From contig JAHXHN010000003.1 in NCBI GenBank assembly GCA_025656675.1, positions 620,001-684,000 on the forward strand: DNA of 64,000 nt, given 5' to 3'. Shown here piece by piece: positions 35,264 through 44,594 of this stretch. Both the position numbers and the translations under genes were made by a program. The notes under the pieces are model-generated. The model was given only the letters and a program-made list of their open reading frames with translations. It did no database searches and had not been told where the DNA came from. The first letter of the stretch is position 1; the number at the start of each line of letters is the position of its first letter. The DNA comes from Candidatus Thiodiazotropha sp. (ex Codakia rugifera). Lineage in GTDB: Bacteria > Pseudomonadota > Gammaproteobacteria > Chromatiales > Chromatiaceae.

Positions 35264-37096
35264 TCACTCTCGAGTAAGCCGGGCATACAGCAAAGGTAAT
35301 TTTCGAGGCAGCTCCTGCGGTTTATGTATCACCACATAACCACCACTGCCAAACAGGTAAGGCAGGTAGTCATTACCCTTTTCGTCGATAGTGACACAAA
35401 AAGGTTGAATACCCGATTTTCGCGCTTCACGAATAGCCTGCCGGGTATCTTCCACACCATAACGCCCCTCATACTTATCCAGATCATTGGGTTTTCCATC
35501 ACTCAATAAAAGTAGCAAGCGTCGCTGTGCAGGCTGACCATTCAGCAGCTGATGTGCATATCGAACAGCTGCTCCCATGCGCGTATAGTATCCCGGCTTT
35601 ATTGCATCAATACGCCCCCGTGAAAAGGCTGAATAGGGCTCATCAAATGATTTGATTTGATGAAAACGGACAGGATTACGTTTTCTGGATGAAAAGCCGT
35701 ACAAACCAAAACGATCCCCTGTAGCAGAGAGGGATTCGGCAAACAGATACAGACTGTCCCGAATGACATCGATTACCCGATGATAATTGTCAATCCAGCT
35801 GTCAGTTGAAAGTGAAAGATCAGCCAGCATTAGACAGGTCAAATCTCTCGCACCTGTACGCAGTTCCCGATAGAGATTATCCGGATTGGTCAGATGACCA
35901 CTGTTTCGTTCTGTGGAGAAACGCAGGAAGGCATCCAGATCAATTTCACTGCCATCTGCCTGACCACGTACCCAGACACGAGCAGGCATAAGTTGCTGAA
36001 ACTGTGCTCTCAACTGTTTGGCTGTTTTTTTTAAGTGCGCAGGCAATTCTCGAGGTAGTGCATCAGTAGCCTGCAGGATCTTAATTCGGCAGTGCTCCTG
36101 TTGCATGACCTGGCGTCTCCAATCCCACTCAGGTAGCAGTATGCCCTCATTCAACACTTCGTCATCACATGCATCGGATGGTAGATCAAGGTCGAATCGT
36201 AACTTTGAGGCAACGGATTTGCCATCGCGGGTCACATTGAACTGCTCCATCTGCTCAGCTGCATCCTTGGCTTGATCGAGGTCCTCATTCTCCTCAGCAC
36301 CTCTATCGAGACTGGCAAACTCTCCCCAGGTCAGGATATTTTCCATACGGATTGTGATTAAACCACGGTCTGATTCTTGCGATTCCGTCCGTTTACCGCG
36401 TCGACTACGTTCATCGTCAAGTCGCTTCGCATCGCCACCAGAAGCACTTTCCGGTTCAGCACTGTCTGACCCCCCCCAAATGACACCCGGCGGGGAGGGA
36501 TGCAGCCAAAGTGGCACCGGCCAGGGTGCATGACTCGCCGGTGACAAACCTGAAACACTGTCAGGCTGAATCAGTGCCGCTCTAACCGTGGTTTCCTGAT
36601 TTGCCTCATCAGGCTTCATATGTTCTGGATCGGGACGTTGTAAGAGATGCATCTCCAGCAAACGCCGGTAACGCCCTATCATGCCTGGATATCGTTCCAG
36701 TGTGATCTGTGTCAAGCGTTGGTTTTTCTCAAGCCAAGGTTCAATCCCCCCTTGATCACAGGATGCCAGTGCCGCAAGCCAAAAATAGAGATCGCGATTC
36801 AATGATTGCTGGGGAAATAGATCAATCACCTCAGGCAGCCTGAGAGCGTGTTCATCCCGCCAAGCAAGCTCGATCTTGGTTGAACTGCCCGCGATACGTT
36901 GCATAATGCCACGCCGCGCATGATGTTGGGTTGCCTCTGCCGCCTCCACCCTTAACCCACCATCACCGCCAAAGGCACGAAACACGATACCCAGGGTATT
37001 GTTAAGATCAGATAAATGTACAGCCGCTTGTGGATAGCGGTCCTGTGCAAGTCTTGTGATCAGTCTGTGCCAGAGCTCACCTACCTTCTCTTCCAT
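35264..37096 (-). CDS. norD: NorD, von Willebrand A-domain NO reductase activation protein
   Basis: A 610-residue NorD/CbbO-type protein. The C-terminal ~200 residues form a vWA domain with the MIDAS motif DLSLSTDSW and the later DGKPNDLDKYEGRYGVEDT; the N-terminal half is helical and the middle is acidic. NorD works with the AAA+ NorQ to activate or insert the non-haem iron of NO reductase. It is the last gene of the nor accessory operon, 44 bases after the membrane protein gene. Confidence 0.9.
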   Translation of the reverse strand: MEEKVGELWHRLITRLAQDRYPQAAVHLSDLNNTLGIVFRAFGGDGGLRVEAAEATQHHARRGIMQRIAGSSTKIELAWRDEHALRLPEVIDLFPQQSLNRDLYFWLAALASCDQGGIEPWLEKNQRLTQITLERYPGMIGRYRRLLEMHLLQRPDPEHMKPDEANQETTVRAALIQPDSVSGLSPASHAPWPVPLWLHPSPPGVIWGGSDSAEPESASGGDAKRLDDERSRRGKRTESQESDRGLITIRMENILTWGEFASLDRGAEENEDLDQAKDAAEQMEQFNVTRDGKSVASKLRFDLDLPSDACDDEVLNEGILLPEWDWRRQVMQQEHCRIKILQATDALPRELPAHLKKTAKQLRAQFQQLMPARVWVRGQADGSEIDLDAFLRFSTERNSGHLTNPDNLYRELRTGARDLTCLMLADLSLSTDSWIDNYHRVIDVIRDSLYLFAESLSATGDRFGLYGFSSRKRNPVRFHQIKSFDEPYSAFSRGRIDAIKPGYYTRMGAAVRYAHQLLNGQPAQRRLLLLLSDGKPNDLDKYEGRYGVEDTRQAIREARKSGIQPFCVTIDEKGNDYLPYLFGSGGYVVIHKPQELPRKLPLLYARLTRE

Positions 37097-37140
37097 GATT
37101 TAGAACCGATTGGGTCGATGTGAGCTGGTGGAAAGAATCA

Positions 37141-37566
37141 TTACAGCATCCCTTTGCAACCTGCTGGCAGCGCTCTACCAATAAGCGGATAGCGAAAACA
37201 CTTACCGGCTAATGCCTTTGCCAAACCGAACATCCCGATCAGGATCAGAGTGGAGTGACAGAGGGTAAAGTAGATGATGACAGCCATCCAGGTGTTGGGA
37301 CCCTCATAGCCACCCATCAGGATAATAAAGAGATTCACCAATACCAGCAGTACCCCTGCCCAAAGAGAAGCGGAGAAGGTCTGCTGCAGATGGGATAACG
37401 CCAGTGGAGGGGTCTCTTTGCCGTGTTTGAAGAAGATTACCATTAATAGGACAAAGGCAAGTCCGGGCACCAGCAACAGATTGGCCAGATAGAGTGACTC
37501 TGCAATGATCGCCAGGCGGGTACCCGGAGGATTCTGTGAGGGATCGTCACTGCCCGATTGTGGCAT
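37141..37566 (-). CDS. Membrane protein of the nor accessory operon
   Basis: A 141-residue protein with three membrane helices (residues ~25-45, 65-85, 95-115). Family not firmly recognised; it resembles small DUF4870/Tic20-like membrane proteins. Its start lies 20 bases inside the norQ 3' end, so it is translationally coupled to norQ and probably takes part in NO reductase assembly. Confidence 0.65.
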   Translation of the reverse strand: MPQSGSDDPSQNPPGTRLAIIAESLYLANLLLVPGLAFVLLMVIFFKHGKETPPLALSHLQQTFSASLWAGVLLVLVNLFIILMGGYEGPNTWMAVIIYFTLCHSTLILIGMFGLAKALAGKCFRYPLIGRALPAGCKGML

Positions 37567-38365
37567 ACACCACCTCCATCAAGGCTGCAGCTGTTTCGGT
37601 ATCATCTGTCAGAGGCTCGACCAAAGCTGCCCGACAGGCTTCAACCGGTTCATAGCCACCTAGAATCAGGGTTGCCGCATAGACCAACAATCTTGTCGAA
37701 GCGGCCTCTTCCAGGTCATGATCTTTAAGGGCACGCATGGCATTGGCCAGTCGCACCAGATACTGAGCCATCTCAGTATCGATGCCTGTCTCACCGATAA
37801 GAATCTCTTGTTCCAGGTCAGGTGCAGGAAAATCAAATCGAACTGCGATGAATCGTTGTCTTGTGCTGGGTTTCATTCCCTTCAAAAGATTTTGATAACC
37901 GGGATTGTAGGAAACCACCAGCATGAATTCCGGTGGAGCCTTAAGTGTCTCTCCAGTACGTTCCAAGGGCAGAATACGTCTGTCATCGGTAAGTGGATGC
38001 ATCACAACTGTTGTATCCTTACGTGCCTCGACAACCTCATCCAGATAACAGATGGCACCCTCTCTGACAGCGCGGGTCAAAGGACCATCCGACCAGTAGG
38101 TGCCTTTGTCGCCAATCAGGTGACGACCCACCAGATCTGCAGCACTCAGGTCATCGTGACATGCCACTGTATAAACAGGCCGATTGAGCCTGGCTGCCAT
38201 ATAGTTGATAAAACGTGTTTTACCGCAGCCTGTAGGCCCTTTGATCAATACCGGTAATTGATGTCGATAGCCATACTCAAACAGCTCCACCTCTCTTGCT
38301 TGAGGCTTGTAGAACGGGAGATCCTGATGTAGATCCCTAGCTGCTGCGTTTATGGAATCATCCAT
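37547..38365 (-). CDS. norQ: NorQ, MoxR-type AAA+ ATPase
   Basis: A 272-residue MoxR/CbbQ-family ATPase: Walker A GPTGCGKTRF, Walker B ICYLDEVVEARKD, sensor VVSYNPGYQNL and arginine-finger region STRQRF. It forms a ring that remodels NO reductase together with NorD. I prefer ATG 38365 because GAGGAG lies six bases upstream; a TTG at 38386 would extend by seven residues into the upstream gene. Confidence 0.92.
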   Translation of the reverse strand: MDDSINAAARDLHQDLPFYKPQAREVELFEYGYRHQLPVLIKGPTGCGKTRFINYMAARLNRPVYTVACHDDLSAADLVGRHLIGDKGTYWSDGPLTRAVREGAICYLDEVVEARKDTTVVMHPLTDDRRILPLERTGETLKAPPEFMLVVSYNPGYQNLLKGMKPSTRQRFIAVRFDFPAPDLEQEILIGETGIDTEMAQYLVRLANAMRALKDHDLEEAASTRLLVYAATLILGGYEPVEACRAALVEPLTDDTETAAALMEVVYATIGQ

Positions 38366-38375
38366 CGCCATCTCC

Positions 38376-38651
38376 TCATCCAACAAGCATAAAGGCGGCG
38401 CTGATTAAGCCGCCAGGTAGAAACAGCCAAAGGCTGACGGGCCAACGCCAAAAACCGCTAAGTCGCTTCAAACCCATAAAATAATCACCAAGCATCTGCC
38501 CTTTTATCAAGGCAAAACCCAATACTGTCATAGAGGCACTCACGCCTCCAACACCAACCTGCCCAATCATGTAGGTAATCAGTGTCAGGCTCATCATCAA
38601 TAGCCACACCCAGGTGCAGGCACGGATACCCAAAACAGTCCGCTTCTTCAT
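38376..38651 (-). CDS. NorF-like small membrane protein (cytochrome oxidase subunit IV type)
   Basis: A 91-residue protein with three membrane helices, including VLGFALIKGQMLGDYFMGL, a pattern typical of subunit-IV/CyoD-like and NorF proteins. It sits between the NorE-like gene and norQ, where norF is normally found. Confidence 0.75.
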   Translation of the reverse strand: MKKRTVLGIRACTWVWLLMMSLTLITYMIGQVGVGGVSASMTVLGFALIKGQMLGDYFMGLKRLSGFWRWPVSLWLFLPGGLISAAFMLVG

Positions 38652-38723
38652 TTCACTAACCCGGTAACCAGATAGATTGCATTCAACTGACGTGTACCTC
38701 GGAAAAGATTCCGTATCATTCTG

Positions 38724-39305
38724 CTATCTCATGACATAGACAAGTGGAAACAGAATCAACCAAACGAGATCAACCATATGCCAGTAGGATGCACCTGTCT
38801 CTACACCAGTATGTTTATCTGCACTATAGCATCCCCGTTTCGCCTTCACTGCCACTGCAGCCAGTATCACCATACCCATGATGACATGCATAAAGTGAAA
38901 AAAAGTGAGGGACAGATAGAACATATAGAAGGTGTTCGTACTCAGGGTAATACCCTCTCCTATATGATGGGCGTACTCCTGTGATTTCACGACCAGGAAG
39001 ATCGCGCCCATGACAAGTGCTGCCACCAACCAACGTACACACCCCCGGCTATCACTGTCACGGATGGCGGCAACCGCCCTGACTACAAAATAACTACTGG
39101 TAATCAATGCAAATGTATTGATCAATGCAGCATCTTTATCAAGGGTCAACTGATAGTGATTGAACAGTTCGACGTTATTCATGCGTGTGAAAGCATAGGA
39201 GCCGAAAAAAGCGGCAAATGCCCCTAATTCAGCCAGGATAAAGACCCAGATAGCCAGATCCCCTGGGGGATATCTACCAGACTCAACTACTGCGTCTGTC
39301 TGCAT
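38724..39305 (-). CDS. norE: NorE-like cytochrome c oxidase subunit III homologue
   Basis: A 193-residue protein with five membrane helices and the subunit III features FILAELGAFAAFFGSYAF, SLTFFHFMHVIMG and YWHMVDLVWLILFPLVYV. In denitrifiers NorE increases NO reductase activity without being catalytic. AGGAG is upstream of the ATG at 39305. It is the first gene of norE-norF-norQ-membrane protein-norD; the structural norCB genes are absent from this window. Confidence 0.85.
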   Translation of the reverse strand: MQTDAVVESGRYPPGDLAIWVFILAELGAFAAFFGSYAFTRMNNVELFNHYQLTLDKDAALINTFALITSSYFVVRAVAAIRDSDSRGCVRWLVAALVMGAIFLVVKSQEYAHHIGEGITLSTNTFYMFYLSLTFFHFMHVIMGMVILAAVAVKAKRGCYSADKHTGVETGASYWHMVDLVWLILFPLVYVMR

Positions 39306-39401
39306 GAGTCTGTCAACTCCTGTCGTGAAGTGTTACTGATCATTTCCGCAGCGCGATGAGACCTCAAGTCAAGGCTCAATGCGCACGTAATGCTAAATCA
39401 G

Positions 39402-39430
39402 AGGTCATCAATGACCTTGATGAATATCAA
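39402..39430. promoter_or_regulatory. FNR/DNR box abutted by a second palindrome upstream of norE
   Basis: TTGATGAATATCAA (39417-39430) is a perfect FNR box about 118 bases before norE. Its first base is also the last base of AGGTCATCAATGACCT (39402-39417), a separate perfect palindrome with a 2-base centre. Two regulators could share or compete for this site. Confidence 0.7.
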
Positions 39431-39921
39431 GCTTATCACCTGACGAAAATGTGGTTGTGACAACTTCGAACTGCACTTTTTGACTGTAGTCAACGTGTTA
39501 CCGATAGATCATACGACAAGGGTCGACGCAGTAAAGTGTCAAAGTTGCCAGGAGCCTGTCTGAGAATAGCGAAGGCAAGACTGATCGAGCCAGATTTTCG
39601 ATCATTTGCAGGGAATAGTGGGCCTGTATTAGCAAGAATGATCGTTGACCGATTTTTGGAACTGGAAAATTCCAATCGGTTGCAGCGTGACTGTTTACGT
39701 CATTAACTTTTATGTCATACCTTCATTGATTGTTCTGGTCTGCCACTTTCCAGATCTGATATTCCGCATCACATCACTGTCGGGATGATTGACCTGACTC
39801 CATTGGATGGCTTGAATCGGTGCATCCCTGCACCCACTACCCTGTCTTCGCCGATGTGAAACAGCGGAAAGATAATTTTCGCTTTAGACAGAATAAGTTA
39901 GATCCTTTTAATGACACTCGA
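39431..39921. other. Intergenic stretch with an unassigned open frame
   Basis: About 490 bases between the nor promoter region and the copper receptor gene. On the plus strand a frame is open from 39461 to the stop at 39704-39706 (81 codons) but has no ATG until late (MIVDRFLELENSN); its translation (PDFRSFAGNSGPVLARMIV) looks protein-like, suggesting a decayed fragment of unknown origin. No intact gene is supported. Confidence 0.35.
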
Positions 39922-42009
39922 TCAAAACTTCAGACTGCCTCTCACCCAGGCTTCGCGACCAGGCTCATTGACCTGTATGGCTTCCGGGTTGAAAGGGTCG
40001 ACGTTGGCGCGGTTCACATGATAGGCGAAATTTTTATCGAGCAGGTTGTCTATACCAAACCGAATATCGGCATTCTTCGCGATATCATATTTGCCGTACA
40101 GGTCCAGAACACCCCAACCGGGTGTCTCCTGAACATCCTGACCACTTCCGTTTTCCAGATCCGCCCGGGTCTGTTTGGCATTCATCCTCAAGGTGCCCCC
40201 CAACTCCCAGTCACCACGCGTGTAATCCAATCCCAGGGTTGCTTCGAGAGGTGCAATTTGGGCAAGCGCCCTGTCGTCAGTGGTGTTTTCAGCCCGCACA
40301 TAAGCCAGACTGGCTTTTGCCGCTAGCGAGTTCGACACCTGATAGCCCCCTTGCCATTCGATACCATACAGTTCTGCATCCACATTGCGATAGATGGTTG
40401 CTGTACCGTTCGAGACCAGGATACCATCCTGCCCTCTCGCTCTATCTCTCAGGATAAAGTCTGAAACATCATCGTAGTAGAGCGTGATATCACTGTCCCA
40501 GCCAGCACTTTGCCATTTATACCCTACCTCCAACTGATGATGTAACTCTGGCTCCAACTCAGGATTACCCACCCAGCTGGTATCCATGCCAGTCATCATG
40601 TTGCGTGCAAAACTAGCCAGGTAGCGTTCGCTTGCATCTGCGGTTCTGACACTGCGACTGAATCCGGTAAACAGGGTGCCACCGCCCAGCGAGTGCTCAT
40701 AGTGAATAAACCCACCCACATTGTTTTCCGTCTGACTATCCGAGCTGTCCGCATAGTAGACGGCATAGAGATTATTGGGTGTCGGACTCGGCCCCAGAGT
40801 CGGCTTTTCATCGCCACGGGAGATAGAAGCATCGACCTGATCGTAGCGTAGTCCGATCTTCAGCGTATTCTCAGCCCCAACCGGCATGGCAAGTTCGGCG
40901 AACAGACCGGTCTGTTCCAACTCTGCACCCGGCCACATGATCGACTGAAGTGTTGATGGCTCCATTGTCGGCATGCCGGAAAGACGATCGGCATCCCGTT
41001 CATTGTTCTGGTAGTCGATACCAACGGTGAGACTGTTTTCCCCTATCATCAAATCACCGAGCAATCGGCCACCTGTCGTATCCGAACTCGACGGCACACT
41101 CATGCGCATCGGAGCGGTCAGCTCTCTGAGAGAAAAGTTATCCATCACATGATCTACCTGACTGGAGTAGATCTCAGCTTTCACACCAGTGAATGGCCCC
41201 AGCTCATCATTTTGTTCATACTTAAAGCGCAGATTATCTGCATCACTCAGAGGCGAGTCCATACCCGCACCGGCATACAGGGTGTCATCTTCCCGTGTAG
41301 CTTCCACATTGAGTTCGAGACGCTTCGACTGATCGGGTGTGTATCCCAAGATCAAGTTACCACTGTTGTTCTCGTAGGCTGAGCGTACCTCATTGCCGTC
41401 ACCATCTTCATAGTTGTCAGCATCCTTGTAACCCACAACAGCTCGTATATAGCCAGACGCATTACCGGCAGCGATATCAGCGGATAAATCCTTGGTCTGG
41501 GAGTTACTTTTGTAGCCGGCATCGATTTTACCCAGGTAGTTTTTCCCCTCTTCAAATTGTGGGGGGATACGCTCAAACAACACGGTGCCACCACTTCCAC
41601 CACCACCGTAAACTACAGTCTGGGACCCTTTGATCACTGTCACACTGTCGTAGCTCTCCATGGCTGAATAGGCAGTTGGCGGGTCCATACGATTCGGACA
41701 ACCACCATGAATATAGGCACCATCGAGAATGATATTGAGTCGATTCTGGCTCTGCCCGCGGATCACAGGATCGATGCCGTGTCCCCCCATACGAATACCT
41801 GAGACACCATTGATATTGCGCAGAAAATCTCCCCCATCCGCAGGAATACCCTGTGAACCAGTATCTATGGGTAATACCGTAACGGCTGGCGCAGTCTCGG
41901 CATCTCCTTCGACATGTACGTCGGTGAGTATTTCAGTCTGTTTTTCGGCCAACAGGGAAGGGGAAACCAGTAAGGAGCTGATCGCTAAAGAGAGCGCTGT
42001 AAGTCGCAT
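39922..42009 (-). CDS. nosA: NosA/OprC-type TonB-dependent copper receptor
   Basis: A 695-residue outer-membrane receptor: signal peptide, plug domain with GVSGIRMGGHGIDPVIRG and the copper motif GGCPNRMDPP, in which C104 and M108 form the CxxxM site known in OprC/NosA. The barrel ends with WVRGSLKF, an aromatic terminus. It imports copper for NosZ across the outer membrane. The adjacent minus-strand operon encodes a dedicated TonB-ExbBD energiser. No FNR box precedes it; copper-responsive control is likely but unseen. Confidence 0.93.
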   Translation of the reverse strand: MRLTALSLAISSLLVSPSLLAEKQTEILTDVHVEGDAETAPAVTVLPIDTGSQGIPADGGDFLRNINGVSGIRMGGHGIDPVIRGQSQNRLNIILDGAYIHGGCPNRMDPPTAYSAMESYDSVTVIKGSQTVVYGGGGSGGTVLFERIPPQFEEGKNYLGKIDAGYKSNSQTKDLSADIAAGNASGYIRAVVGYKDADNYEDGDGNEVRSAYENNSGNLILGYTPDQSKRLELNVEATREDDTLYAGAGMDSPLSDADNLRFKYEQNDELGPFTGVKAEIYSSQVDHVMDNFSLRELTAPMRMSVPSSSDTTGGRLLGDLMIGENSLTVGIDYQNNERDADRLSGMPTMEPSTLQSIMWPGAELEQTGLFAELAMPVGAENTLKIGLRYDQVDASISRGDEKPTLGPSPTPNNLYAVYYADSSDSQTENNVGGFIHYEHSLGGGTLFTGFSRSVRTADASERYLASFARNMMTGMDTSWVGNPELEPELHHQLEVGYKWQSAGWDSDITLYYDDVSDFILRDRARGQDGILVSNGTATIYRNVDAELYGIEWQGGYQVSNSLAAKASLAYVRAENTTDDRALAQIAPLEATLGLDYTRGDWELGGTLRMNAKQTRADLENGSGQDVQETPGWGVLDLYGKYDIAKNADIRFGIDNLLDKNFAYHVNRANVDPFNPEAIQVNEPGREAWVRGSLKF

Positions 42010-42319
42010 CGTTTTTACCTCATATTTTCGTTATTCGAACCGATGAGGAAATGCAAATTACGCACCAAATCATTAACTAGTTGATTTAGAAAATGAAGTA
42101 ATGAATAAGGGGAAGAAGTAATCGATTATATCGAGTCATATGACATAGACTCCCTGGCAAATGACTCAATTCGAAACCTGGAAACTCACCATGCTCAGCT
42201 ATTGTTTAGGTACCTAATGAGATCTGAATCGTCAATCAGGGGGCTTGTGTGGACCTCCAGTGTTACGGTGGGGCCCTGCCCCACCAATCCCGGCTGAGTG
42301 ATCAGGCACTGAAGAGACC
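42010..42319. other. Intergenic region with a strong hairpin
   Basis: 310 bases between the TPR gene and the receptor gene. It contains the hairpin GGTGGGGC/GCCCCACC (42267-42274 and 42278-42285; 3-base loop) downstream of the TPR stop codon at 42320, a probable terminator for the TonB operon, and the receptor promoter. No gene is seen. Confidence 0.5.
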
Positions 42320-43567
42320 CTACTGCGCCTGATCATGCGGTGTGAGGTATTTAAGCCAGCTATCAGCCAGTTCACGCTGCTTCGTGTTACCTGCCAGTAA
42401 CCGAGCAGCCTCGAAAGCTGACTTTGCAGCAGCATGTTTTTGAATACGGTAATTGGCATTACCAAAAATCACCCAGTCATCAAATGAAGGTTTGTCAGAC
42501 AACTCAATGCCCCGCTTAAGCTGAGCCGCAGCGGCCTTCCATTGTTCGCTCTCCATCAATACCCTACCCGCCCTGAGTTGCGGTTTACCGGAGTTATCGA
42601 TAGTTGCGAGCTGCTCAAGCACAACCAGGGCCTGCTGTTGATCCCTGGCCAACATCCAGGCATCCACCAGGAGGTTGAGATTTTTACTGGAATATTTGAT
42701 TTCACGGCTGACCAGTTTGGACTGCAACAACTCTGCAGCATCCATCGGTCTGTTTTGCGAGATAGTCAGGCGTGCCAGGCGCAATAGACCCTCCTCTTTT
42801 AACAGTCCCTTTTCAGCGGCGAGCGACAGCATCGCTGTGGCCTGGGAATCTCTACCAAGATGTAATAACACCCCTGTCAGTTGCTGCCAATACTGCGCCT
42901 TATCGGGAAACAGTTTGACCATCTTCTGCAGTATAGGCGCCGCCTGCTTTAGCCGTTCCTTCTCAAGATAGATACCAACCAGCATTTGATACCAAGATTC
43001 ATTGGGTTGATCTACTTCGGAGATGGCGATTTTTAATGCTTTCACCGCTTTTTTCCAACGATTCAAGGCATGGTAGAGACGTGCCTGCAATACTCGGGAT
43101 TGGGGATGTGGCTTTTTTTCCTGAACAAACCATTTATCGAGTTGCTCCAATCCCTCCCTGGATCGTCCTTCTTGATAGAGTAGCTGTGCCAGGGTATAGC
43201 GTAAGCTGTGCTTGATATTTTCAGGCAGCACACCCGAATCGATAGCAAACAGAAAGTGATCAATCGCCGCCTTATAGTCATTCACGCCGATACTCAGATA
43301 GCCATAGGCCTGTCTTACCAAGGCGGTCTCATCGGGTTTTTGTTTCACTCTATCCAGCAGCGCATCCAGCTCTTCTCTCGCCTTCTGGTAACGTTCACTG
43401 CGTATCAAGGCATCGATCATAAACAGATAGTCGTAGGTGTATCGATAGGCTTCCGGCTCATCTTTGGGTTGTTTGGCTGCACAGAGAGGCATCCCAAACC
43501 CAGTTATCAGGCAACACAGCAGGAGTGACACACCCCTGAATGACGTGAAAGAAGAATCCCTGGTCAT
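42320..43567 (-). CDS. TPR-repeat protein of the TonB-ExbBD operon
   Basis: A 415-residue exported protein (signal peptide LLLCCLITGFGMPLCAA) made of tandem tetratricopeptide-like helical hairpins (AYGYLSIGVNDYKAAIDHF, LYHALNRWKKAVKAL, LLHLGRDSQATAMLSLA). This gene is a usual companion of DUF3450-type TonB operons, where it is thought to assist transport across the envelope. Its ATG overlaps the tonB stop codon. Confidence 0.85.
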   Translation of the reverse strand: MTRDSSFTSFRGVSLLLCCLITGFGMPLCAAKQPKDEPEAYRYTYDYLFMIDALIRSERYQKAREELDALLDRVKQKPDETALVRQAYGYLSIGVNDYKAAIDHFLFAIDSGVLPENIKHSLRYTLAQLLYQEGRSREGLEQLDKWFVQEKKPHPQSRVLQARLYHALNRWKKAVKALKIAISEVDQPNESWYQMLVGIYLEKERLKQAAPILQKMVKLFPDKAQYWQQLTGVLLHLGRDSQATAMLSLAAEKGLLKEEGLLRLARLTISQNRPMDAAELLQSKLVSREIKYSSKNLNLLVDAWMLARDQQQALVVLEQLATIDNSGKPQLRAGRVLMESEQWKAAAAQLKRGIELSDKPSFDDWVIFGNANYRIQKHAAAKSAFEAARLLAGNTKQRELADSWLKYLTPHDQAQ

Positions 43568-44184
43568 TTCTTTAAACTGAACTTGATTGTTTGTGTTGCG
43601 GTACGGGCAACGGCTACACCATTCTCAACCTTTGGATGGAACTGCCAACGTCTGATTGCACGTAGTGCAGACTGCTCAAAATAACCAGGCGGATCTGCAT
43701 CGACCACCTCCGCCTGACTCACCGTACCATCCGGATTAATTGTAAACTTCAGCACCACTCTGCCTTCAACATGACGCATCAGCGCACGCTGTGGGTAGCT
43801 TGGAGGAAAACGAAGACGGGGGATGGCCTCACCGATCTCAGCCTTCGGCAACATCGGTCTCGAACCAATATAGGGACCTGATCCAATATCCAATGGAATA
43901 TCAAACTCAGGTATCTGCCATTCAGGCAGTTCAGGTCTCGACAGGCTGACCTGCTTCAACAGAGGTTTGGGTGTCGAGGGGGGAGGCTCAGGTTTTTCAT
44001 CGGCAGGTTCAGGCTCCTCTTCCGGTAGTGGCTCCCGCTCCCGCTTTATCCGGACAAATTCAACCAGCTCGGTATGCCTCACCCGTTCTACCTGGATCTC
44101 TTTTTCCTTTAGCATCTGTTCGAGTAACCAGAATAACGCCAGGTTTATAACCAAGGCGATCAGCAGTGCTGTCACCAATCGCAT
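43564..44184 (-). CDS. tonB: TonB-family energy transducer
   Basis: A 206-residue protein with an N-terminal membrane anchor (VTALLIALVINLALFWLLEQML), a Pro-rich spacer (EPLPEEEPEPADEKPEPP) and a C-terminal TonB domain (RYPPSYPQRALMRHVEGRV-like region, VLKFTINPDGTVSQAEVV, RWQFHPKVENG). It transmits proton-motive energy to outer-membrane receptors, here most likely the copper receptor. It overlaps exbD at its start and the TPR gene at its end. Confidence 0.9.
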   Translation of the reverse strand: MRLVTALLIALVINLALFWLLEQMLKEKEIQVERVRHTELVEFVRIKREREPLPEEEPEPADEKPEPPPSTPKPLLKQVSLSRPELPEWQIPEFDIPLDIGSGPYIGSRPMLPKAEIGEAIPRLRFPPSYPQRALMRHVEGRVVLKFTINPDGTVSQAEVVDADPPGYFEQSALRAIRRWQFHPKVENGVAVARTATQTIKFSLKK

Positions 44185-44594
44185 TAGCCATCTTCCAGTG
44201 ATGCCGCAATGGAGACACTCTCCACGCCTGCCAAGCGTGACTGATCCAAGACCCGAATCACTATCCCAGTGGGGGCCTTCTGGTCTGCCAGAATGACAAC
44301 GGCACCCTCTGGGTTCTCTGCATGCAACCGCTCTACATTGGCCCTGACAGCCCGGACATCCACTCGCCGTTTATCGATCCACACCTCACCCTGCTCGGTT
44401 ACTCCAATCAGAATGGTTGCCTGCTGTTTAAGCACTGCGGTAGCTGCACTGGGGCGATCAACATCAACACCGGTCTCTTTAACAAATGAGGAGGTCACCA
44501 TGAAAAAGATCAGTAGGATGAATACCATGTCGATTAATGGGGTCAAATTAATCGCCACCTCTCCACTCTCATCATCCACATGACGATGGCGCAT
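44184..44594 (-). CDS. exbD: ExbD/TolR-family proton-channel subunit
   Basis: A 136-residue protein with one N-terminal helix containing the essential aspartate (INLTPLIDMVFILLIFFMV) and a periplasmic domain of ExbD type. Forms the proton channel with the ExbB-like proteins encoded upstream. Starts directly at the exbB stop codon. Confidence 0.92.
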   Translation of the reverse strand: MRHRHVDDESGEVAINLTPLIDMVFILLIFFMVTSSFVKETGVDVDRPSAATAVLKQQATILIGVTEQGEVWIDKRRVDVRAVRANVERLHAENPEGAVVILADQKAPTGIVIRVLDQSRLAGVESVSIAASLEDG

